Positions 7,497 through 13,164 of a stretch of 13,164 nt of DNA are shown here, one piece after another. Below the pieces are notes generated by a model that worked only from the letters and a program-made list of their open reading frames with translations, was not told where the DNA came from and searched no databases. Source of the DNA: Spirochaeta sp. (lineage in GTDB: Bacteria > Spirochaetota > Spirochaetia > Spirochaetales_E > Spirochaetaceae_B); contig JAUUYD010000021.1 in assembly GCA_030590585.1 (NCBI GenBank), forward strand, positions 1 through 13,164, written 5' to 3'. Made by a program: the position numbers and the translations under genes. Position 1 is the stretch's first letter; each line of letters opens with the position of its first letter.

Positions 7497-8176
7497 AGCA
7501 ACCTCTTTGTATCACTTTGAATTTCGCCGTCATGAAGCTGTACAAGCCGCCCGGCAAAATCCATTACCATGGGATCGTGAGTGGCAAAGATAAAGGTGCT
7601 TTTATGCTTCTCGTTGAGTTCTTTCATCAGTTCCAGAATTTCCCTGCCGGTGTTGGAGTCAAGGTTCGCCGTGGGTTCGTCGGCCAGCAGTATCTCGGGA
7701 TGTTTAACTATGGCACGGGCAATAGCCACCCGCTGCTGCTGCCCGCCGGAAAGTTTACCGGGCCTGCGGTTTTCCATGCCCTCCAGACCCACTTCCTTGA
7801 GGATGGCCATGGTTCTTTCTTTGGTTTCATCGTCATTCACACCCATGAGATTGAGGCTGAATGCCACGTTTTCGAATGCGGTGAGTACCGGTATCAAATT
7901 GTAGCTTTGAAAAACAAAACCCAGATTATCCCGGCGGAAGGCGGCTTGATCGTCCCTTTTCAGGTTCATCACCGATTCTTCATTAATTGTGATGCTGCCG
8001 GAATCCGCAGAATCGATACATCCGATAATATTCAGCAATGTTGTTTTACCCGAACCTGAAGGCCCGGCTATGGAGATGAACTCACCTTTTTCAATTTCCA
8101 GGGACACACCACGGAGAGCCCTCACCTTACTATCCCCCGCAACGTAGGTTTTGTACAAATCCTTAACTGATATCAT
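7493..8176 (-). CDS. LolD/MacB-type ABC transporter ATP-binding protein
   Basis: Cytoplasmic nucleotide-binding subunit of 227 residues that powers the FtsX-type permeases of the operon. All ABC ATPase motifs are present and intact: Walker A GPSGSGKT (38-45), Q-loop FQSYNL (Q90), signature LSGGQQQR (142-149), Walker B ILLADEP with catalytic E167, D-loop ANLD (170-173) and the H-loop histidine H200 (ATHDP). The [14 protein letters not shown] and DEPTANLDS wording is that of the LolD/MacB/FtsE subgroup. The frame is open 28 codons further up, but AAGGAG is correctly spaced from the ATG at 8176 and the family starts there. It overlaps the SPFH gene by 14 bp. It is the only ATPase for three permeases. 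Confidence 0.96.
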   Translation of the reverse strand: MISVKDLYKTYVAGDSKVRALRGVSLEIEKGEFISIAGPSGSGKTTLLNIIGCIDSADSGSITINEESVMNLKRDDQAAFRRDNLGFVFQSYNLIPVLTAFENVAFSLNLMGVNDDETKERTMAILKEVGLEGMENRRPGKLSGGQQQRVAIARAIVKHPEILLADEPTANLDSNTGREILELMKELNEKHKSTFIFATHDPMVMDFAGRLVQLHDGEIQSDTKRLL

Positions 8177-9281
8177 CCTGTTCTCCTTTTTCCTGAGGCA
8201 GCACCTCCGGAGTGGCACCTGTCTTTGCTCCATATGCGGCGGTTCCCAGAATCGTTCCAAGATTCATCGTCTCCAGAGCCGAAGCCGGAGCCAGAACCAG
8301 ACCGCCCTTGTTACGGATACTCTCGTAGATCATATTCATCGCCCGAAGCTGAAGAGCCGTCGGATCGTTTTTATATACCTCAGCAGCTTTTCTGAAGGAC
8401 TCCGCTATATCAGCTTCGGTGGATCCCAGGATTACCCGGGCTTCCCTCTCCCTCTCAGCCTGAGCCTGTCTGCTCAGGGCATCCTCAAGTTCTTTGGGAA
8501 CAATGATTTCTTTAAACTCCACCGAAATAATGGTGATACCCCAGGGATTGGTTTTATCATCAACAATTTTCTGAATTTCTTTACCGAGGCGTTCCCGCTC
8601 ACAGAGCAGAGAGGTAAGAGTGTTTGAGCCGATACTGGATCGAAGAGCCGTCTGAGCACTTAAAATTACAGCCTGTTCGAAATCCTGTACTTCCAGAACT
8701 GCCTTCTCGGCATCCCAGATCATCCAGAACGCCAGAGCATCGACATGAACGGGAACCGTATCAATGGTAAGGCTCTTCTCCGCCGAAAAATCAGTTACCC
8801 GGATTCGGGTATCCACCATGCCGGCGATGGAGTCCAGGAGTGGAAAGAGAAACATAACACCCGGCCCCCTCACCCTGCTGAATTTTCCCAGACGCAGTAC
8901 AACAACCTTGTCCCACTGTTTGATTACCTCAAATCCCGGAGCCAGAAGAAAACCCAATGCGAGAATCCCGGAACTCAAGATTCCCCCTTCACCGGAAACC
9001 AGATATGCAGCAGAAGATAATCCTGCGATAAGCGCTATCACGACAGGCCAGTATGGCAAGATAAAAAGAATGCCTGCGGCGGCAATAACGCCGATCGCCA
9101 GAAAAGCCGACGCCTCAGGGTTCAGCCCCTGAACTGCCAATGCCCCTCCCAGGAAAACAAAGACGATAAAAACCGACAAAGTGTTAAACCGGAAATGTCC
9201 CCGATAACGCTTCACCGGAGTAACATTGGTATCGGGAAACTGTAGTTCAGGTTGATTTTGCAAGAGCTTTTTGATAATCAT
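8163..9281 (-). CDS. SPFH/stomatin-like (slipin-type) membrane protein with a multi-helix N-terminal extension
   Basis: Membrane-anchored SPFH (stomatin/prohibitin/flotillin) protein of 372 residues. Hydrophobic segments lie near 33-51, 58-76, 78-95 and 100-117. The SPFH domain follows (about 118-300): the WDKVVVLRLGKFSRVRGPGV entry, PLLDSIAGMVDTRIRV, the AVLEVQDFEQAV strand, LRSSIGSNTLTSLLCERERLGKEI, and EFKEIIVPKELEDALSRQAQAERERE leading to a charged helix. The tail contains LQLRAMNMIYESIRNK. Slipins usually have one short hairpin anchor, so the four-segment N-terminus is unusual. Such proteins assemble into large rings and organise membrane domains or proteases. No NfeD partner gene, the common neighbour, is present. 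The start overlaps the repressor stop as ATGA, with AAGGAGGA upstream. Here it probably scaffolds the ABC permeases; that is inferred from operon position. Confidence 0.92.
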   Translation of the reverse strand: MIIKKLLQNQPELQFPDTNVTPVKRYRGHFRFNTLSVFIVFVFLGGALAVQGLNPEASAFLAIGVIAAAGILFILPYWPVVIALIAGLSSAAYLVSGEGGILSSGILALGFLLAPGFEVIKQWDKVVVLRLGKFSRVRGPGVMFLFPLLDSIAGMVDTRIRVTDFSAEKSLTIDTVPVHVDALAFWMIWDAEKAVLEVQDFEQAVILSAQTALRSSIGSNTLTSLLCERERLGKEIQKIVDDKTNPWGITIISVEFKEIIVPKELEDALSRQAQAEREREARVILGSTEADIAESFRKAAEVYKNDPTALQLRAMNMIYESIRNKGGLVLAPASALETMNLGTILGTAAYGAKTGATPEVLPQEKGEQDDIS

Positions 9282-9667
9282 GCTTTCACATCCTCCTTGA
9301 TGGAATTAAGATGACCGACGATATCGTCTACGACAAATCCGTAAGATGAAACATTGGCCAGAAATGAGCGGACAAGAGAATCCAGGATGTCTTTTCTCTC
9401 CTCAGGACTGAGGTCGATTTGTTTATCACTGATAAATGTTCCCGTCCCCTGCTGAGTATTTACAATCCCCCGAATCTCCATTTCGTTGTAGGCCCGGGCC
9501 ACAGTGTTGGGATTAATCTGCAGATGAACCGCGAGACTGCGGACTGTCGGCAGTTTTACTCCTTTGCCGAGTCTTCCATCGGCAAGGGCCATTTCCACCT
9601 GTTTGATCACCTGCCGGTAGTAGGGAACTCCGCTTGTTTGATCCAGAATAAAATCCAAGCCTTCCAT
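9278..9667 (-). CDS. GntR-family transcriptional regulator, YtrA subfamily; likely autorepressor of the operon
   Basis: DNA-binding regulator of 129 residues, the short length typical of the YtrA subfamily, which has a winged helix-turn-helix and only a small C-terminal helical region. The wHTH (about 10-80) includes PYYRQVIKQVEMALADG, KLPTVRSLAVHLQINPNTVARAYNEME (recognition helix near 51-64) and the wing GIVNTQQGTGTFIS. Residues 85-129 are a helical dimerisation tail too small for a ligand domain like those of FadR or HutC members. GGAG lies eight bases before the ATG. It is the first gene of the operon, as YtrA-type regulators usually are for ABC transporter operons, and its promoter holds a perfect palindrome. 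In Bacillus subtilis, ytr operons respond to cell-envelope antibiotics; whether this one does is unknown. Confidence 0.93.
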   Translation of the reverse strand: MEGLDFILDQTSGVPYYRQVIKQVEMALADGRLGKGVKLPTVRSLAVHLQINPNTVARAYNEMEIRGIVNTQQGTGTFISDKQIDLSPEERKDILDSLVRSFLANVSSYGFVVDDIVGHLNSIKEDVKA

Positions 9668-9707
9668 AACTCTCTCTCCGATTGAAAAGCATGTAACAAT
9701 CGACTAG

Positions 9708-9729
9708 TTGTACTAATGTTATAGTACAA
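9708..9729. promoter_or_regulatory. Probable operator of the GntR/YtrA-type regulator
   Basis: A perfect inverted repeat, TTGTACTA (9708-9715), six-base spacer, TAGTACAA (9722-9729). It has the GT...AC core expected of GntR-family operators. It overlaps the -10 of the operon promoter, so bound regulator would block RNA polymerase. The palindrome is seen directly; assignment to the adjacent regulator is inference from position and family. Confidence 0.75.
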
Positions 9730-9745
9730 TATTGTTTTAGGTCAA
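9718..9745 (-). promoter_or_regulatory. Predicted sigma-70 promoter of the eight-gene operon
   Basis: On the minus strand a -35 TTGACC (9745-9740) is followed after 16 bases by TATAAC (9723-9718), each one base off consensus. The start point would fall near 9711, giving a leader of about 45 nt before the regulator ATG at 9667. The -10 sits in the middle of the palindrome, consistent with repression. Confidence 0.65.
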
Positions 9746-9827
9746 TAATATCAATCTGTCAAGTGAAAATACACCAAAAACAGTAAAAAACAGCTCGAGT
9801 CCGTGCCGATTTACGTTTTTTTTGTGA

Positions 9828-9847
9828 GTTTAAGTCTTAAGTTTAAG
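9828..9847. repeat. Short clustered repeats (GTTTAAG) upstream of the channel gene
   Basis: Two GTTTAAG copies (9828-9834 and 9841-9847) flank a CTTAA, producing overlapping small palindromes (TTAAG-T-CTTAA and CTTAA-GT-TTAAG). They lie 38-58 bases before the channel ATG, where a promoter or operator would be. The sequence is AT-rich, so chance is possible. I find no clear -35/-10 pair for the channel in 9746-9885. Confidence 0.25.
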
Positions 9848-9885
9848 AATCGGTCCGCCGAAGATGAGGGTGGGTAGGAACGCCG

Positions 9886-11550
9886 ATGCAAATACCGATT
9901 ATACATCCTGACAGCAGATTCAAGATAATCTGGGAAGTCTACATACTCATCGTGACTGTAGCAGTCACAATCGTGGCACCCTTAATCCTGGTTTTCAATT
10001 TGGCGATGACCCCGCAATTCATCGTCTTCGACATCCTGGTAACTCTCACCTTTGCCGCGGATATTTTTATCCAGTTCAATACGGCCTATGGTTCCCGGCA
10101 TGAATTGATTACCGATCGTAAAGCCATCGCCAGACGCTACCTGAAAAGATGGTTCTTCCTCGATCTTCTGGCCACCCTGCCCTTTACCTGGATTTTTATT
10201 TCCACCCGATTTTCCGCACTGAATCGGGTATTCAAGTACTTCCGGCTGGCCAGACTGTTCAAGCTTTTCAGCAGCGCAAAAACATTGAACCGGGCCCGGA
10301 AGCTCTGTTTTGTCAATCCGGCATTCATGAGACTGTTCATGCTGGTATTCTGGATACTGATAGCAGGGCATGTTGTGGCCTGCGGATGGATATTCATCGG
10401 CGGAGTCGGAGAATACACCACTGACAGTGCTTATACATCAGATGGAGCGGTATACCTGGAAGCATTCTATTGGACGGTTACCACACTTACCACAATCGGA
10501 TATGGAGATATTACACCCTCCAACCCGGCTCAGTTTATATATGTCATCTTTATCATGCTTTTAGGCGCGGCTATTTACGGCTTTATCATTGGTAATATTG
10601 CCAACATCATCGCCAATATTGATGTAGCCAAGAGTCAATTCAGGGAAAAGATAGATAATATTGATACCTTCTTGAAATACCGTGATATACCCCACGATCT
10701 CCAGAAGCGCATACACGATTATTACGATTATCTCTGGGAAAGCCGCCGGGGATATGAAGAGTCATTAATTCTCGGAGATCTTCCCACATCACTGAAAACG
10801 CAGGTTGCCTTTTTCCTCAACCGGGAGATTATTGAAAAGATTCCCCTGTTTAAAAATGCATCAAGGGAGTTTGTCCGGGATATCATCCTCAACCTTACTC
10901 CGGTGATATATACCCCGGGTGATGCCGTCATTACTTTCGGTGAAATCGGATATGAAATGTACTTCATCAGCCAGGGAGAAGTGGATGTAACCAATGAGGA
11001 AGGCACCGTTACCTATGCCACCCTCACATCCGGTCAATTCTTCGGTGAAATTGCCCTTCTTCTCAGCACCCCGAGAACCGCAACCGTTAAAGCCCGGGGA
11101 TATTGCGATCTTTATGTACTGAACAAGGAAACCTTCGACAGCATCCTTCAAAGATACCCCCGATTCGCCAAGAATGTGGAAGAACTTGCCGAAGAGAGAA
11201 GAAAGGAACTCGGACTGGAAAAGGAAGAGGACGAATATATCGAAATTGTGGAAGACGGGGGCCCTGAGCCTTCCGGCCCTGTACCTGTTGCGCCGGATCC
11301 TCCGATACACCAGATTCTGGAAGATGGTGTCGTCCAAATCAGCTGGCTGTCGATGAATGGAGCCGAAAGCTATGAAATAATCCGACGGGCTGCCGGGGAT
11401 GAGAAATGGAAGAGGCTGAGTTCAGCAATCCGCAACCCGGTATATCTCGACCTTCACACCCCGAAAGGAGAGGTGACATACAGAATCAGAGGCAACAACC
11501 GTCACGGAAGCGGAAAATGGAGTCCGACTTTAACGATACGTATCGCGTAG
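9886..11550 (+). CDS. Cyclic-nucleotide-gated potassium channel (SthK-like) with a C-terminal fibronectin-III-like domain
   Basis: Inner-membrane K+ channel of the CNG/HCN/EAG group, 554 residues. Six TM helices span about 15-240. S4 carries basic residues at every third position (R114, K117, R120, R123, K126). The pore has the K+-selective filter TIGYGD (203-208) and S6 is near 216-240. A helical C-linker (about 245-320) leads to a cyclic-nucleotide-binding domain (about 320-430) with the phosphate-binding cassette FFGEIALLLSTPRTATV (385-401), in which R397 should hold the cyclic phosphate. An acidic, proline-rich linker (about 440-473) then joins a domain of about 80 residues (474-554) with the pattern of a fibronectin-III fold (VQISWLSMNGAESYEIIR, VTYRIRGNNRHGSGKWS). 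The related spirochaete channel SthK is about 430 residues and lacks this domain. AGGA lies six bases before the ATG. It diverges from the ABC operon and no adenylate cyclase is nearby. Channel identity is firm; cAMP versus cGMP preference is not readable. Confidence 0.95.
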   Translation: MQIPIIHPDSRFKIIWEVYILIVTVAVTIVAPLILVFNLAMTPQFIVFDILVTLTFAADIFIQFNTAYGSRHELITDRKAIARRYLKRWFFLDLLATLPFTWIFISTRFSALNRVFKYFRLARLFKLFSSAKTLNRARKLCFVNPAFMRLFMLVFWILIAGHVVACGWIFIGGVGEYTTDSAYTSDGAVYLEAFYWTVTTLTTIGYGDITPSNPAQFIYVIFIMLLGAAIYGFIIGNIANIIANIDVAKSQFREKIDNIDTFLKYRDIPHDLQKRIHDYYDYLWESRRGYEESLILGDLPTSLKTQVAFFLNREIIEKIPLFKNASREFVRDIILNLTPVIYTPGDAVITFGEIGYEMYFISQGEVDVTNEEGTVTYATLTSGQFFGEIALLLSTPRTATVKARGYCDLYVLNKETFDSILQRYPRFAKNVEELAEERRKELGLEKEEDEYIEIVEDGGPEPSGPVPVAPDPPIHQILEDGVVQISWLSMNGAESYEIIRRAAGDEKWKRLSSAIRNPVYLDLHTPKGEVTYRIRGNNRHGSGKWSPTLTIRIA

Positions 11551-11577
11551 CCGACAACTCACAATCGAAATGAATCC

Positions 11578-12311
11578 CTAATAAACATCTTTAATACGAC
11601 TGAGCCACCCGGTAAGAGGATCGTTCAGTTTCTTCATCTCTTTTAACAGCATCTCTATGAGTTTTTTCTTAATATCACGGTATTCCGGATTTGATATGTG
11701 ATTAATCATTTCATTTGGGTCTTTTTCCAGGTCATAGAGTTCTCCAATTGCAGGACCGTTAAATATAAATTTATGACATCGGGTTCTGAGCATACGTTGA
11801 TTGAACTCTGTAAAATGTGCAATCAACAACCACTTTTCTTCAACCAGTCGCGATAAGCATTCTCCTCACCCGATCTCTGATCGAAAACAAGATTTTTATA
11901 TAATCCGGATCCCGGGAAACCATAGTGAGCAAAATTATGCCCAATAAAACCATAATCCCTGGGAAGTTTGGTTTCTGCAATATGCCACTTCCCCAGGTAT
12001 ATGTTTTCATAATCCTGAAGAAAATCAGTTATTACAGGAATTCCTGGTACAGGGTCTGCATAAGCCCTGTTGGATATATTTTCTTCAGCATTACGTACAA
12101 CACCATGCCTGGTGGGAACACACCCGGTAAATACAGACGTGCGGGCAGGTCCGCATATAGCTGTCGGAGTAAACGCGTTTGAAAAGAGAATACCGTCGTT
12201 TCTCAAGCTATCAATATTTGGAGTTTTAACAATATCATGTCCATAAGCGCCAATCATATCAAATCGCTGCTGATCTACCATTATATATATGATTTTTGTT
12301 TTTTCAGACAT
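11578..12311 (-). pseudogene. Sulfatase pseudogene: internal deletion plus frameshift
   Basis: Two pieces of one arylsulfatase-type gene are joined out of frame. The N-terminal piece (12311 to stop at 11823, 162 residues) has the metal-binding D13-Q14, the formylglycine motif CGPAR (53-57, C53 being the residue converted to formylglycine) and GKWH with K108 and H110. The C-terminal piece, in another frame (about 11829 to 11578), has the family's closing block: FTEFNQRMLRTRCHKFIFNG and GELYDLEKDPNEM. Family members are usually about 450-500 residues; these pieces total about 245, so roughly half, including the region of the second metal-binding DHG motif, is missing. No activity is expected. 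It starts 31 bp after the AraC gene on the same strand, suggesting a former regulator-sulfatase unit for sulfated glycans. Composition is AT-richer than the genes to its left. An assembly collapse is an alternative explanation. Confidence 0.85.
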
Positions 12312-12342
12312 GACGATTCCCGGCCAAATATATATTGGAAAA

Positions 12343-13164
12343 TTAGAACCTCAGTCTAACCGAAGAGGCATATTCTGTGGGAGTCATTCCCATATGTTTC
12401 TTGAATACTTTTGAGAAGTAATGGATTGATGAGTAGTTGAGTGTAGAAGCAACTTGCGTAAAAGTATAATCTCCATCGCGTATAAGTTCTTTAGCTTTTT
12501 CAAGCTTGATGGTTTTGTAATATTCCATAACACTTCTTCCGGTTTTCTCTTTAAAAATATTTTCTATATAAGTACAGCTGAATCCGGTTTCTCTGCAAAC
12601 TGTCTCCAGATTTAACATCTCCACAATATTATCTTCGAAAAAACCAACAACTTTGTTAAATGCATCTTTTCCCTTCTTCTCTTTTAATGGAGAAATCGGT
12701 TCACTGTCATTAACAATATGCAGTCCTCTTCTTTCCAGGCCGATCAGGAATTGTTCAAGATAGATTTTAATCAACTGCTCTGAGGCAAAAACCTGTACAT
12801 TGTTCCTTTTCAATGAACCAAGCCAGGGATCATTGAGTTTCGAGGAGAAGGCATTTCCTGTTTCATGCAATATCCTTGCAAGAAGGTTCTTCTGTTCATT
12901 TCCTATTCGAAGAATTCTATTTCTAAACCACTGCATGGCAGGACTCCTGCAGGAAAATGAAAGTATTATGAGATTCGGTGAGATTCGGCCGTTAGCCCTC
13001 AGCTTGTGAAACTCGTTCGGCTGATGGAATATTATGTCTCCTTTTATAAGGTTATGATCATTTTGTTCCGCAATTGCGTTAATGGCGCCTTTATCAACAT
13101 ATACAAATTCCCAGAAGTCATGTTTTTCACCTTCAAAACTGAAATCTTTCACATATTCAAAATA
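12343..13164 (-). CDS. AraC-family transcriptional regulator; N-terminus lies beyond the right edge
   Basis: DNA-binding regulator with a cupin-like ligand-sensing N-terminal domain and a C-terminal double helix-turn-helix. The first domain shows HDFWEFVYVDKGAINA, GDIIFHQPNEFHKLRANG and PNLIILSFSC. The C-terminal ~100 residues hold the AraC/XylS unit: LETVCRETGFSCTYIENIFKEKTGRS (first HTH), MEYYKTIKLEKAKELI, and the second HTH with FTQVASTLNYSSIHYFSKVFKKHMGMTPTEYASS. A GTG at 13152 could be read as a start, but the frame stays open to the edge (encoding YFEY) and the cupin strand is already under way, so I take the true start to be outside the window. At least 273 codons are visible. AraC proteins of this architecture often regulate adjacent carbohydrate genes; here the neighbour is the broken sulfatase. 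Low GC sets both apart from the rest. Confidence 0.92.
   Translation of the reverse strand, partial: YFEYVKDFSFEGEKHDFWEFVYVDKGAINAIAEQNDHNLIKGDIIFHQPNEFHKLRANGRISPNLIILSFSCRSPAMQWFRNRILRIGNEQKNLLARILHETGNAFSSKLNDPWLGSLKRNNVQVFASEQLIKIYLEQFLIGLERRGLHIVNDSEPISPLKEKKGKDAFNKVVGFFEDNIVEMLNLETVCRETGFSCTYIENIFKEKTGRSVMEYYKTIKLEKAKELIRDGDYTFTQVASTLNYSSIHYFSKVFKKHMGMTPTEYASSVRLRF

Noticed and set aside
7493..8176. FtsE of the cell-division FtsEX complex
   Set aside because: The permeases have a large MacB-like periplasmic domain and occur three times; context with a LolA-like protein favours a LolD/MacB-type transporter.
8177..8260. Longer N-terminus for the ABC ATPase
   Set aside because: The added 28 residues do not resemble the family; AAGGAG fits the ATG at 8176.
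12969..12988. Two tandem copies of TGAGATTCGG inside the AraC gene
   Set aside because: Only two 10-bp units, not a multiple of three and in a coding frame that still matches the family; most likely coincidence.
13150..13152. GTG as the start of the AraC regulator
   Set aside because: The frame remains open to the window edge and the protein would begin in the middle of a cupin strand.

Overview
The window looks like chromosome from a diderm bacterium, most likely a free-living spirochaete (Spirochaetota). The diderm evidence is a signal-peptide-bearing beta-barrel protein beside a LolA-like periplasmic carrier. The spirochaete guess rests mainly on a cyclic-nucleotide-gated K+ channel of the SthK type (SthK is from Spirochaeta thermophila). 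This is inference from protein families, not a species identification. Base composition is mid-GC over the first ~11.5 kb and visibly AT-richer after that.

Layout. (1) 1-695, minus: the N-terminal 231 codons of a Na+/phosphate cotransporter family protein that runs off the left edge. (2) 696-834: divergent intergenic region with an 11-bp perfect inverted repeat and a perfect TATAAT for the next gene. (3) 835-1734, plus: a phosphate butyryl/acetyltransferase without a neighbouring kinase gene. (4) 1735-9667, minus: a tightly packed eight-gene operon, transcribed right to left. Its order is GntR/YtrA-type repressor, SPFH/stomatin-like membrane protein, LolD/MacB-type ABC ATPase, FtsX-type permease, second and dissimilar FtsX-type permease, secreted LolA-like protein, outer-membrane beta-barrel, and a third permease that is a clear paralogue of the first. 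Gaps range from a 14-bp overlap to 13 bp. The promoter carries a perfect 8-6-8 palindrome over its -10 element, the expected operator of the first gene product. (5) 9886-11550, plus: a six-TM cyclic-nucleotide-gated K+ channel with an additional C-terminal fibronectin-III-like domain. (6) 11578-12311, minus: a sulfatase pseudogene that has lost its middle and is frameshifted. (7) 12343-13164, minus: an AraC-family regulator cut by the right edge.

How the genes may work together. The operon encodes components for every envelope layer: an ATPase, three permeases and an SPFH scaffold at the inner membrane, a LolA-fold carrier in the periplasm and a barrel in the outer membrane. This suggests a repressor-controlled machine moving lipid, lipoprotein or another hydrophobic cargo across the envelope. 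The component families are well supported; the integrated function is a hypothesis. The low-GC sulfatase/AraC segment looks like a decaying acquired or carbohydrate-utilisation module unrelated to the operon. I see no rRNA, tRNA, CRISPR array, insertion sequence or convincing rho-independent terminator.
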